From JBFGRM01 sp041563675 (GTDB lineage Bacteria > Nitrospirota > Nitrospiria > Nitrospirales > Nitrospiraceae): DNA of 21,520 nucleotides. Position 1 is the first letter of the stretch. Every line of letters begins with the position of its first letter. Below are positions 7,532 through 15,837 of the stretch, piece after piece. The DNA lies in the NCBI GenBank assembly GCA_041563675.1, contig JBFGRM010000014.1, forward strand, positions 1 to 21,520. The letters run 5' to 3'. The translations under genes and the position numbers were made by a program. The notes under the pieces were generated by a model that saw only the letters and a list, made by a program, of their open reading frames with translations, was not told the origin of the DNA and made no database searches.

Positions 7532-7771
7532 ATGGAAGACGAGGCGAAGTTGTTGATTATAGGTGGGTTGGCATTTGCCACCGGCTTGCTGGTGGGGGTA
7601 GGGGCAGGCCTCCTGATCGCACCGCAATCGGGCGCTCGGACGAGGCGGCAGATCACGAATTTCGTCGAGGATCTCAAAGAGGACGCGACCCATATGGCCG
7701 AAGATGCGAAGGACGTGATGGAAGGCGCCCTCGGAGGCGTGGTCGAGCGGGGAAAACGGTTCGTGAAATAG
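7532..7771 (+). CDS. YtxH domain small membrane protein
   Basis: Short protein of 79 residues with one N-terminal membrane helix (about 7-29, glycine-rich) followed by the family signature GLLIAPQSGARTRRQI and a charged, helical C-terminal part (about 40-79) ending in a Lys/Arg cluster. YtxH-type proteins are often general-stress proteins; the Bacillus member is controlled by stress sigma factors. No enzyme activity is expected. The start is supported by AAGGAGGG upstream of ATG. It is the first gene behind the 7412 promoter, with a TetR regulator gene 104 bp downstream, so it is probably expressed with the glycogen/trehalose genes. Confidence 0.85.
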   Translation: MEDEAKLLIIGGLAFATGLLVGVGAGLLIAPQSGARTRRQITNFVEDLKEDATHMAEDAKDVMEGALGGVVERGKRFVK

Positions 7772-7875
7772 GCGCGATACGGTCCTGATTCGGTCGCGAG
7801 ACGACGCGGCCTCGATCGGCAGAGGGAGTGAACCACAGAGGCGGGCGGTACACCATGTCCGGCAAGGAGCAGAGG

Positions 7876-8493
7876 ATGCTACAGACCGCGCCTTCGAGGG
7901 TTGAACGACGCAAGGAGAAAACCAGGAAGGCCTTGCTTACGGTCGCGCTGGAGTTGTTTCAGGAGAAGGGGATCTACTGGACGAAAATCGAGGACATCAC
8001 CGAACGGGCCGACATTGGAAAGGGCACCTTCTACCAGTACTTCCAAACGAAGGAAGAGTTGCTGGAGGTGCTGCTGCAGCAGGGATTGAATGAGCTGTTC
8101 ACTTGCATCGAGGACGCGGTACGCGACAGCGCCCCGGGGTCTCGCCTGTTGACCCGCATCATCCAGGCAAAGATTGACTTCCACCTGCAGCACAAGGAAT
8201 ACTTATTGCTGTTCCACCAAGTTCGAGGTCTGCTGCAGTTCAGGATCGATTCGATGCGCAACCTCCGGCGGGTCTACGAGGCGTATCTGGACCGACTGGG
8301 GGCACTCATTGCCCCGGCGCTCCCCCAGGACAACGGCGCGGGCATCACGGCGCGCGAATTTTCGCTGGCGCTGTCGGCATTCACGCTCGGGCTGCTCACC
8401 CATTACATGCTCTTCGACGGGAACGGGGAATGGCCCAAGAATCGCACGCAGATTCAGTCCCAGCTCGAACGCAGTCTCCGGGCGATCATGTGA
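7876..8493 (+). CDS. TetR/AcrR family transcriptional regulator
   Basis: DNA-binding regulator of 205 residues. The N-terminal TetR helix-turn-helix is clear: RKALLTVALELFQEKG, then IEDITERADIGKGTFYQYF and KEELLEVLLQQ. The C-terminal part (about 70-205) is all-helical and not conserved enough to name a ligand. Earlier in-frame starts exist (GTG 7828, ATG 7855), but AAGGAG lies six bases before ATG 7876, which I prefer. It sits between the ytxH-type gene and glgC, only 12 bp before glgC, so it is probably cotranscribed with the alpha-glucan genes and may control them through the palindrome at 7418-7429. Confidence 0.92.
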   Translation: MLQTAPSRVERRKEKTRKALLTVALELFQEKGIYWTKIEDITERADIGKGTFYQYFQTKEELLEVLLQQGLNELFTCIEDAVRDSAPGSRLLTRIIQAKIDFHLQHKEYLLLFHQVRGLLQFRIDSMRNLRRVYEAYLDRLGALIAPALPQDNGAGITAREFSLALSAFTLGLLTHYMLFDGNGEWPKNRTQIQSQLERSLRAIM

Positions 8494-8505
8494 AGGGACT
8501 TCCTC

Positions 8506-9759
8506 ATGCTAGTTGAGCGCAGAAAACGACAAAAGGTTCTGGCGATGATTCTGGCGGGCGGCAAGGGGGAGCGATTGATGCCGCTCACCGAGCTCCGAAG
8601 CAAACCGGCGGTGCCGTTCGGCGGCAAATATCGAATCGTGGATTTCGTGCTGAGCAATTTCCTGAATTCCGGCATCAAGGCAATGTACGTGCTCGTGCAA
8701 TATCGGTCGCAGTCGCTGATCGAGCATCTGCGACGCGCGTGGCGGGTCGGCGCGCGGATCAAGCAGGACTTCATCACCGTCGTCCCCCCCCAGATGAAGG
8801 CGCGCGGCGGCTGGTACGAAGGCAACGCCGACGCGGTGTACCAAAACCTCAACCTGATCCGCGACTTCGGGCCGGATCTCGTGGCCGTGTTCGGAGCGGA
8901 CCATATCTATCGGATGGACATCGATCAGATGGTGCGTTCCCACGCGGCCAACCGGGCCGACGTGACGGTCGCCGCGCTCCCCGTCCCGCTCCATGCGGCC
9001 AAGGGTTTTGGCATCATCGAGGCCGATGGAAACGATCGCATTATCGGCTTCGAGGAGAAGCCCAAACAGCCCAAGCCCATGCCGAGCGATCCGGAGCACG
9101 CATACTCCTCCATGGGGAATTACCTGTTTGAGACGGAGATCCTGCTGAAGATCCTCGAGCAGGATGCGGCGCGACCCGGATCGCATGACTTTGGACGTGA
9201 CATCATCCCGCGCCTGATCGGCGCCCATCGCGTCTACGCCTACAACTTCCGGGCCAACGACATCCCGGGTGTCCATGCCTACGAGGAGGCGGGATACTGG
9301 CGTGACGTGGGCACGCTCGAAAGCTATTGGCAGGCCCACATGGACATTCTCGGAGAGTCGCCCATCTTTGATCTCCGCAACAAGGAATGGCCCATCTTGA
9401 CCGACGCGTACGACGGACCCAGCGCGAGCTATGTCCGTTGCCAGATCGATGACACCATGATCGGGCAGGGGAGCCAGGTTCTCGAGGCGGACATTCGCCG
9501 CTCCGTGCTCGGTCGCAATGTGCGGATCCTCCACGGCGCGAAGATCGAGGAGTGCGTGATCGGCGACGGCTCCATTATCGGCTCCAAGGCGCGGCTCCGG
9601 CGCGTCGTGGCGGACCGATTCAACGTGATTCCGGCCGGGCGGGAAATCGGTTATGATCACGCGGCCGACCGGAAGCACTATCACGTGACGAAATCCGGGT
9701 TGGTGGTTCTGCCGCGCGGTCGCTCAATCGGAGACCGTGCCGTGGGCTCGGCTCAGTAG
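8506..9759 (+). CDS. glgC: Glucose-1-phosphate adenylyltransferase (GlgC)
   Basis: Makes ADP-glucose from ATP and glucose-1-phosphate (EC 2.7.7.27), the committed step of bacterial glycogen synthesis and a possible donor supply for nucleotide-sugar glycosyltransferases such as TreT. The protein is 417 residues, normal length. The nucleotidyltransferase domain has AGGKGERLMPLT (17-28), WYEGNADAVYQN (103-114), FGADHIYRMD (129-138), FEEKPKQP (182-189) and SMGNYLF (202-208). A C-terminal left-handed beta-helix follows, with hexapeptide-like repeats around 320-380. The ribosome site is weak (AAGGGA). It follows the tetR gene by 12 bp and precedes treY by 18 bp, so an operon is very likely. Confidence 0.97.
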   Translation: MLVERRKRQKVLAMILAGGKGERLMPLTELRSKPAVPFGGKYRIVDFVLSNFLNSGIKAMYVLVQYRSQSLIEHLRRAWRVGARIKQDFITVVPPQMKARGGWYEGNADAVYQNLNLIRDFGPDLVAVFGADHIYRMDIDQMVRSHAANRADVTVAALPVPLHAAKGFGIIEADGNDRIIGFEEKPKQPKPMPSDPEHAYSSMGNYLFETEILLKILEQDAARPGSHDFGRDIIPRLIGAHRVYAYNFRANDIPGVHAYEEAGYWRDVGTLESYWQAHMDILGESPIFDLRNKEWPILTDAYDGPSASYVRCQIDDTMIGQGSQVLEADIRRSVLGRNVRILHGAKIEECVIGDGSIIGSKARLRRVVADRFNVIPAGREIGYDHAADRKHYHVTKSGLVVLPRGRSIGDRAVGSAQ

Positions 9760-9777
9760 ACGGAACGGACACCGCCG

Positions 9778-12699
9778 ATGGAGACCTGGCCTCAGCCCCG
9801 CATCCCTATCTCGACCTACCGGTTGCAGTTCAACCGCAGCTTCACCTTCAGTGACGCCAGGCAGGTCATCCCCTACCTGCACACTCTTGGCATCTCGGAT
9901 TGCTACGCCTCCCCGTATCTGAAAGCCACACCGGGCAGCACCCACGGATACGACGTGGTGGATCCCACGCAGCTCAACCCGGAAGTCGGCTCGGAGGCGG
10001 AGTATCGGCAGATGGTCGAAGAGCTGCATCGGTTCGGGATGGGACAGATTCTGGACGTGGTGCCCAACCACATGGGAATCGACAAGCAGATCAATCCCTG
10101 GTGGCTGGATGTGCTCGAGAACGGCCCGAGCTCGCCTTACGCAGGCTTCTTTGACATCGACTGGCGGCCCATCAAACGGGAGCTGGAAGACAAGGTGTTG
10201 CTCCCGATTCTCGGCGATCTGTACGGGAAGGTCCTCGAGAACCAGGAGATCACCCTTGTCTACGAGAACGGCAGTTTCTTCCTTCGATACTATGAGCATC
10301 GGCTGCCCGTGGATCCCAAGCCGTCCGCGATGGTGCTCTCCTACCGACTGGGAGACGTGGTCGAGCAGATAGGGGTCGACGACCCGCGATTGCACGAGCT
10401 GCAAAGCATCATCACGGCGCTCCAGCACCTGCCCTCACGCCGAGAGCGGGATCCCGCGCTGATCCAGGAACGCCGGCGGGAGAAGGAAGTGATCAAGCGC
10501 CGCCTGGCCGCGGTCGTGAACGACAGCCCGATACTCAAGCAGTTCATTGAGGACAATGTCCGGTTGTTCAACGGCGCGAAGGGGAATCCGGTGAGCTTCG
10601 ATCTCCTCGACGAGCTGGTCAACGACCAGGCGTACCGTTTGGCCTATTGGCGGGTGGCTTCGGAAGAGATCAATTTCCGGAGATTTTTTGATATCAACGA
10701 GCTGGCGGCGATCCGCATGGAAGACCCCGAGGTCTTCCGCCAGTCGCACGCCCTGATCTTTCAACTGCTCAAGGAGGGAGCGGTTACGGGACTGCGCATC
10801 GACCACGTCGACGGCCTGAACGATCCCGGGATCTACCTCCGGCACCTCCAGGCCTGGGCGCAGAAGGAACTGTCGCCCCGGGCCTCGGCCACGACCGATT
10901 CCCGCCGACCTTTGTATGTCGTCGTCGAGAAGATTTTGGGAACCGATGAGGAGCTACCCGAGGGCTGGCCGGTCTTCGGTACCACGGGCTACGATTTCCT
11001 TAATATCCTGAACGGGCTGTTCGTGGACACCGCCTCGGAGCGGGCCATGGACGACATCTATACGCGGTTCATCCATGATCGAATATCGCTGGAGGACCTG
11101 TCCTACGAGGCCAAAAAGCTCATCATGCGGTCCACCATGGCGAGCGAGATCAACGCCCTCGGGCACCAGTTGAATCGCCTGTCGGAACGGGATCGCTGGT
11201 CCCGGGACTTCACGCTTTATAGCCTCACGCTGGCCATTCGCGAGATCATCGCCTGTTTTCCCGTCTATCGCACGTATGTGACGGAACGCACCGAGGTCGT
11301 GCTCGAACGTGATCGTGCCTACATCCGGCGAGCCGTGGCCAAGGCGAAGCGCAAAAACCCGACGCTGAGCGGCCTGGTGTTCGATTTCGTCCGCGACCTT
11401 TTGCTCAACCCGGCCGAGGAAGCCGAGCGTCTCGTCCGGGAGGAGGTACTGCGATTCATCATGAAATTCCAGCAGGTCACGAGCCCCGTGACCGCCAAGG
11501 GGATCGAGGACACGGCCTTTTATATTTACAACCGTCTCGTGTCCTTGAACGAAGTGGGCGGCGAGCCGGACCATTTCGGCCTCACCCTGGCCGCCTTTCA
11601 CAAGCACATGCGGGAGCGCCACGCGCACTGGCCGCATGCGCTGTCCGCGACGTCGACCCACGACACCAAGCGGAGCGAGGACGTGCGCGCGCGAATCAAC
11701 GTCCTCTCCGAGATGCCAAGGGAATGGAAGGCCCGGGTCTCGCGGTGGGCCAAGCTGAACAAGAAATGGAAGTCCGACGTCGACGGGCGCGTCGCGCCCG
11801 CTCCCAACGAGGAATACCTGCTCTACCAGACGCTGATCGGAGCCTGGCCATTCGGCACGCTTGACGACGGGCAGCACGGCACCTTCGTGAGCCGGATCCA
11901 AGGCTATATGGCCAAGGCCCTGAAGGAGGCCAAGGTCAACACAAGCTGGGTCAATCCCGACCAGGCGTATGAGGATGCGGTGCAGTCCTTCGTCGAGCGC
12001 GTGCTCGGTCGGTCCCCCACAAACCCGTTCCTCGAAGACTTCGCTTCTTTTCAGCATCTCGTCGCTGAATATGGTATGTACAATGCCCTGTCCCAGGTGC
12101 TGATCAAGATCCTGGCGCCGGGGGTCCCCGATTTTTATCAGGGAACCGAGGGCTGGGATCTGAGTCTGGTTGATCCGGACAACCGGCGTCCTGTCGACTA
12201 TACCGGCCAGGCAAAGACGCTTGAGCACCTCCTGAAGGAGGCCGAGCGCACTGGCCCCGCAAGGCTAAAATTTGCGCAAGAGCTTTTGGATTGTCGACAA
12301 GATGGTAGAATAAAGTTCTACGTGACGATGACCGGGCTGCGGTACCGGAGCGCCCATGTTCCCCTCTTTCAGGAAGGAGACTACGTTCCCCTGGAAGCAA
12401 CGGGAGCCAAGAAAGATCGCTTATGCAGCTTCGCCAGGATCTCTGGTGACCTGGCCATCGTCGCCGTGGCTCCTCGTCTGGTGGCCGGGCTGATCGGGGA
12501 CAAGGGGGGGCCACCGGTCGGCACCGGCGTGTGGGAGGATACGCGGATCCCGGTCCCGTCTTGGCGTGCGGGATCCCGCTATCGCAACATCTTGACCGGA
12601 GAGGAGCTGACCACCACCAGCGCGGAGGATCGACAAATGCTATTGGTCGGAGAGGTCCTGGCACATTTCCCCGTGGCTTTTTTGGAGCGAGCCATATGA
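9778..12699 (+). CDS. treY: Malto-oligosyltrehalose synthase (TreY)
   Basis: Converts the reducing-end alpha-1,4 linkage of a malto-oligosaccharide to alpha-1,1, giving a trehalosyl end (EC 5.4.99.15), the first step of the TreY/TreZ route. It has 973 residues and is a GH13 family 26 enzyme. Typical segments are PISTYRLQFN near the N-terminus, LDVVPNHMG (92-100), nucleophile D342 in LRIDHVDGL, acid/base E384 in VVVEKILG followed by FGTTGYDF, and D629 in STHDTKRSED. VPDFYQGTE lies near the C-terminal third. The start lacks a strong ribosome site but matches the family N-terminus. The stop overlaps the next start as ATGA. Pairing directly with glgC rather than treZ is a less common arrangement. 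Confidence 0.96.
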   Translation: METWPQPRIPISTYRLQFNRSFTFSDARQVIPYLHTLGISDCYASPYLKATPGSTHGYDVVDPTQLNPEVGSEAEYRQMVEELHRFGMGQILDVVPNHMGIDKQINPWWLDVLENGPSSPYAGFFDIDWRPIKRELEDKVLLPILGDLYGKVLENQEITLVYENGSFFLRYYEHRLPVDPKPSAMVLSYRLGDVVEQIGVDDPRLHELQSIITALQHLPSRRERDPALIQERRREKEVIKRRLAAVVNDSPILKQFIEDNVRLFNGAKGNPVSFDLLDELVNDQAYRLAYWRVASEEINFRRFFDINELAAIRMEDPEVFRQSHALIFQLLKEGAVTGLRIDHVDGLNDPGIYLRHLQAWAQKELSPRASATTDSRRPLYVVVEKILGTDEELPEGWPVFGTTGYDFLNILNGLFVDTASERAMDDIYTRFIHDRISLEDLSYEAKKLIMRSTMASEINALGHQLNRLSERDRWSRDFTLYSLTLAIREIIACFPVYRTYVTERTEVVLERDRAYIRRAVAKAKRKNPTLSGLVFDFVRDLLLNPAEEAERLVREEVLRFIMKFQQVTSPVTAKGIEDTAFYIYNRLVSLNEVGGEPDHFGLTLAAFHKHMRERHAHWPHALSATSTHDTKRSEDVRARINVLSEMPREWKARVSRWAKLNKKWKSDVDGRVAPAPNEEYLLYQTLIGAWPFGTLDDGQHGTFVSRIQGYMAKALKEAKVNTSWVNPDQAYEDAVQSFVERVLGRSPTNPFLEDFASFQHLVAEYGMYNALSQVLIKILAPGVPDFYQGTEGWDLSLVDPDNRRPVDYTGQAKTLEHLLKEAERTGPARLKFAQELLDCRQDGRIKFYVTMTGLRYRSAHVPLFQEGDYVPLEATGAKKDRLCSFARISGDLAIVAVAPRLVAGLIGDKGGPPVGTGVWEDTRIPVPSWRAGSRYRNILTGEELTTTSAEDRQMLLVGEVLAHFPVAFLERAI

Positions 12700-12947
12700 G
12701 TATGAGTCGAGCACGAGCACGTCGCTATGCGTTAAAGCGGGTCCCCACGATCGGCGACGCCGCCGAGGACGAATGGCTGGGGGCGGAAGCTCATGTGCGT
12801 CATCAGGACCGGCCATTCGAATGGTCCCGCCTCTATCGAAGCTCGGGGGTCGGGTTTAACGCCCTGGCCTTGGGACTCGTCTTCTTCGGCGGGCTGCTGC
12901 TCGGCAGCACGCTCGCGTCCCTTCTCGTGCGCAGCCCCAAAGAGTAA
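12696..12947 (+). CDS. Small single-pass membrane protein, unknown
   Basis: I do not recognise a family. The 83-residue protein has an Arg-rich start (SRARARRYALKR), an acidic middle (DAAEDEWLGAE), and one strong membrane helix at about 53-77 (GFNALALGLVFFGGLLLG), ending in RSPKE. Having many positive charges before the helix and few after suggests a cytoplasmic N-terminus. The gene overlaps the treY stop (ATGA), has GGAG eight bases upstream, and ends 12 bp before the glycosyltransferase gene, so it is embedded in the operon. It might tether or assist a neighbour at the membrane; that is inference from position only. Confidence 0.7.
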   Translation: MSMSRARARRYALKRVPTIGDAAEDEWLGAEAHVRHQDRPFEWSRLYRSSGVGFNALALGLVFFGGLLLGSTLASLLVRSPKE

Positions 12948-12959
12948 GCAGGGCGTGGC

Positions 12960-14246
12960 ATGAGCTCGACGGGGACGACGGGCACCCCGCTGACGCCCGA
13001 CACAGAGGCGAAGGTCTCAGAGATCGCGGAGGCCGACATCCTCGTCGGCATTCCGAGCTTCAACAACGCCGACACGATCGGTCACGTGGTCCGGGCCGCG
13101 AGCGCCGGCTTGGCGAAGTACTTCCCGGGCGTACGGGCGGTGCTGGTCAATTCGGACGGTGGCTCAACGGACGGCACCCCGGACGTGGTCGCCCGCACGG
13201 TCGTCGACCTGGGCACCATGCTCATCAGCGACCAGCAAAGCGCCCTCCACAAAATCATCACCCCCTATCACGGCATTCCCGGCAAAGGCAGCGCTTTTCG
13301 CACGATCTTCGAGATCGCGCGCCGGCTCAAGGTGAAGGCCTGCGCGGTCGTGGATTCGGACCTCCGAAGCATCACCCCCGAATGGATCGAGTTGCTACTG
13401 CGCCCCGTCCTCGATGAAGGTTACGACTACGTGGCGCCCTACTACCTGCGGCACAAATATGACGGCACCATCACGAACAGCATTGTCTACCCGCTCACGC
13501 AGGCCCTCTACGGACAGCGCGTCCGCCAGCCGATCGGCGGGGATTTCGGATTCTCCGGCAAGCAGCTCGACCACTATCTCGACAAACATGTGTGGGAGTC
13601 GGACGTCGCCAAGTTCGGCATCGACGTTTGGATGACCACCGAGGCCATCGCCAGCGGTGGTCGAATCTGTCAGGCCTTCCTCGGCGCGAAGATTCACAAT
13701 CCGAAGGATCCCGCACGCGATCTTGCAGCCATGCTCGTGCAGGTGGTGGGGGCCGTCTTTGCGCTCATGGAAGAACACCAAACGGTGTGGTGGGAACTCA
13801 CTGGGAGCAATCCAGTCAAGCTGTATGGGTTCCAGTACGAGGTAAGCGTCGAGCCGGTCAACGTCAATGTCGATCGGATGATCACCAGCTTCCGCCAGGG
13901 CCTCGAGGACCTCGAGCCCATTTGGCGGCAGATGCTGGCGCCGGACACGATGGATCGCCTGATCCCGCTCAAAGACTGTACCCTTCAAGCCTTTCGCGTT
14001 CCCGATGACCTCTGGGCTCGGGTGGTCTACGATGTGGCGGTCGCCTACCACAAACGACTGTTGCCCCGCGACCACCTGCTCAAAGCGTTCACGCCGCTCT
14101 ACCTCGGCCGCACGGCCACCTTCGTCCTCGAGACGCAGGCGCTGACCTCCGCCGAGGCCGAAACGCGCATCGAGTCTCTGTGCAAGGCGTTCGAGGAACA
14201 GAAACCCTATTTGGTTGAGCGCTGGGGGCAGCCGACACATGGCTGA
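12960..14246 (+). CDS. GT-A glycosyltransferase, probable compatible-solute synthase
   Basis: Nucleotide-sugar glycosyltransferase of the GT2-like fold, 428 residues. It begins with the donor-binding strand ILVGIPSFNNADTI (27-40) and NSDGGSTDGT (64-73), then HGIPGKGSA with GKG at 108-110, the metal-binding DSD at 132-134, GGDFGFSGK (193-201), GID (220-222) and His246 in AKIHNP. This order of motifs (GKG, DxD, a later Asp, a later His) resembles mannosylglycerate and glucosyl-3-phosphoglycerate synthases (GT78/GT81), so glucosyl- or mannosyl-glycerate synthesis is a fair hypothesis; donor and acceptor are not provable here. The C-terminal third is helical. It follows the small membrane gene by 12 bp and precedes a TM-helix protein gene by 108 bp. 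A diverged paralogue is at 15838-17097. Confidence 0.85.
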   Translation: MSSTGTTGTPLTPDTEAKVSEIAEADILVGIPSFNNADTIGHVVRAASAGLAKYFPGVRAVLVNSDGGSTDGTPDVVARTVVDLGTMLISDQQSALHKIITPYHGIPGKGSAFRTIFEIARRLKVKACAVVDSDLRSITPEWIELLLRPVLDEGYDYVAPYYLRHKYDGTITNSIVYPLTQALYGQRVRQPIGGDFGFSGKQLDHYLDKHVWESDVAKFGIDVWMTTEAIASGGRICQAFLGAKIHNPKDPARDLAAMLVQVVGAVFALMEEHQTVWWELTGSNPVKLYGFQYEVSVEPVNVNVDRMITSFRQGLEDLEPIWRQMLAPDTMDRLIPLKDCTLQAFRVPDDLWARVVYDVAVAYHKRLLPRDHLLKAFTPLYLGRTATFVLETQALTSAEAETRIESLCKAFEEQKPYLVERWGQPTHG

Positions 14247-14354
14247 GGCACACGGAGGGCCGTTCCGCACCACCGGTCTTTGGACTTAGCCATCCCTCTG
14301 GCGGTCGCCGGGAACATTCGATCGTGCAGCTATCACATGGGAAGGGAGCCGGTC

Positions 14355-15062
14355 ATGAGAGAGTTCTGGGAAACCGCGCTGTTGAAGCCCCTCACAGAGG
14401 TCGGCGAGGCGCTGCTGCAGTTTCTTCCGTACCTGCTTGCCATGATTATCGTGCTGGTGGTCGGGTTCGTGCTGGCCTGGGCGATCGGGAACGTGGTCGA
14501 ACGCCTGTTACGCGTTCTGGGGCTCGACGCGCTGAGTAACAGTCTCGGGGTCAGCGCCGCGCTCGCGCGCGGAGGCGTGAAGTCGGAGTTCTCCCACCTC
14601 GTAGGCCGCGGTGCCTATTGGATGGTCATCATCCTCACGGTGATGTCCGGCTTGTTCGTCCTCAACCTGGAGCCGCTCAACCAGTTCGCCCGATCCCTCC
14701 TCGCCTATCTTCCCCACCTGTTCACGGCCACCCTGATTCTGGTGGCCGGGTTCCTACTCTCAAATTTCATCTCGCAGGCGGTCCTGATCGCCGCGGTGAA
14801 CGCGGGCCTGCCGCCGGCACGGATGGTCGCGGCCTTGTCCCGCTGGGGCGTCCAGCTCGTCGCCATCGCCATGGCGCTGGAGCAGCTCGGGATCGCGGAG
14901 ACCGTCGTGGTGGTGGGATTTGCCCTCCTCATGGGCGGAGTCGTATTGGCGGGCGCGATCGCCTTTGGCTTCGGGGCCCGAGACATCGCCAGGGACTACC
15001 TCGAGCGTCGCCTTTCGCTGAAGCAGGACGAGAAAAAAGCCGACGACCTCAGACATCTCTAG
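14355..15062 (+). CDS. TM-helix repeat membrane protein (MscS-like pore module)
   Basis: Integral membrane protein of 235 residues related to the conserved TM-helix (PF05552) proteins that are annotated as mechanosensitive-channel relatives. Four or five hydrophobic segments are visible (about 22-46, 86-105, 113-142, 160-180, 188-212). The last one ends in GAIAFGFGARDIARDYLERRL, which resembles the end of the MscS pore helix, but the beta and C-terminal domains of MscS are absent. I chose ATG 14355 over ATG 14337 and upstream starts because GGGAAGGGAG precedes it and because the length and N-terminus then match the paralogue on the other strand. It is the last gene of the plus-strand operon. 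An osmotic or solute-flux role is likely, transport unproven. Confidence 0.8.
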   Translation: MREFWETALLKPLTEVGEALLQFLPYLLAMIIVLVVGFVLAWAIGNVVERLLRVLGLDALSNSLGVSAALARGGVKSEFSHLVGRGAYWMVIILTVMSGLFVLNLEPLNQFARSLLAYLPHLFTATLILVAGFLLSNFISQAVLIAAVNAGLPPARMVAALSRWGVQLVAIAMALEQLGIAETVVVVGFALLMGGVVLAGAIAFGFGARDIARDYLERRLSLKQDEKKADDLRHL

Positions 15063-15121
15063 CACAATGTACGGGAGCCGACCTCTCGTCCGCCCCCCAC
15101 GAACTGAGCCTGCTTACATCC

Positions 15122-15832
15122 TCACAGATGTGAGATGTCCTCGCCTTCCTCTTCATTTGCTCGACGATGCAACAGTCGCCGCTCCAGCGCCTCCTTCGCG
15201 ATGTTCCGCCCGCCCAGCCCGAGCGCGATCGCCAGTGCCATGACGATCCCGCCGAAGACGATCGAAAAGGCCGCCACCACGATCTCCTTCGCGATCCCGA
15301 GCTGAGTCAGCACCATTGCGAAGGTAAAAATCAGGATACCCCAGCGAATCAGGTTGGCGAGCAGCCGGGCCTCTTGGACCTGGGCGTTGACCAGCCCGAT
15401 CAACGCGGCTTCGGCAATGAAGTTCGACAGGAGCCAGCCGGCGAGGAGGAGCAAGAGAGCGGCCAAGAGATGCGGCAGGAAGGCGATGATGCCGCTCATG
15501 AGGTTGGCAGTCGCCTGCAGATTCAGCGCATCGACCGCCATGAAGGTGAAGAGGAGAAAGATCACCCAAAACGCCAGCCGCCCGACCAGGCTCGAGGCCT
15601 GGCGTCTCACTCCCGAGCGGGCCAGCGCCGCGCTCAGGCCGGAGCGATCGCACAGCGAGTCGAACCGGATCGCCTTCAGGAGGCGAAGCAAGATGGCTTT
15701 GACGATCAACCCGACGACCAGGCCGATGATCAAAAACGTCAAGGTGGGGAGAAGCTTGACGAGCAAGCCGCCGACCCGTCCTATTGTGTCCTGAAAGACT
15801 CCGAGCATGGCTTCACGCCAAGATTCACTCAT
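15122..15832 (-). CDS. TM-helix repeat membrane protein, paralogue
   Basis: Second protein of the same type, 236 residues, colinear with the plus-strand copy: MSESWREAM aligns with MREFWETAL, LSAALARSGV with VSAALARGGV, LAGWLLSNFIAEA with VAGFLLSNFISQA, GLGGRNIAKEALERRL with GFGARDIARDYLERRL, and ISHL with LRHL at the end. Four or five membrane segments are predicted by eye, and no MscS beta domain follows. The start ATG 15832 has GGAGG eight bases upstream, and this ribosome site overlaps the last codons and stop of the upstream glycosyltransferase, five bases away. It is the last gene of the minus-strand operon. Confidence 0.8.
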   Translation of the reverse strand: MSESWREAMLGVFQDTIGRVGGLLVKLLPTLTFLIIGLVVGLIVKAILLRLLKAIRFDSLCDRSGLSAALARSGVRRQASSLVGRLAFWVIFLLFTFMAVDALNLQATANLMSGIIAFLPHLLAALLLLLAGWLLSNFIAEAALIGLVNAQVQEARLLANLIRWGILIFTFAMVLTQLGIAKEIVVAAFSIVFGGIVMALAIALGLGGRNIAKEALERRLLHRRANEEEGEDISHL

Positions 15833-15837
15833 GGCAT

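Noticed and set aside
8509..9684. 391-residue minus-strand open frame opposite glgC
   Set aside because: It is antisense to an unmistakable glgC, rich in His/Asp/Val with no recognisable domain; typical shadow frame in GC-rich DNA.
10954..12228. 424-residue minus-strand open frame opposite treY
   Set aside because: It has no domain, no ribosome site, and lies wholly inside treY, whose motifs are intact.
15121..15134. Inverted repeat CTCACA-GA-TGTGAG as a terminator
   Set aside because: The two-base spacer cannot form a loop, and a shortened stem would be weak and overlaps the coding end of the minus-strand gene.
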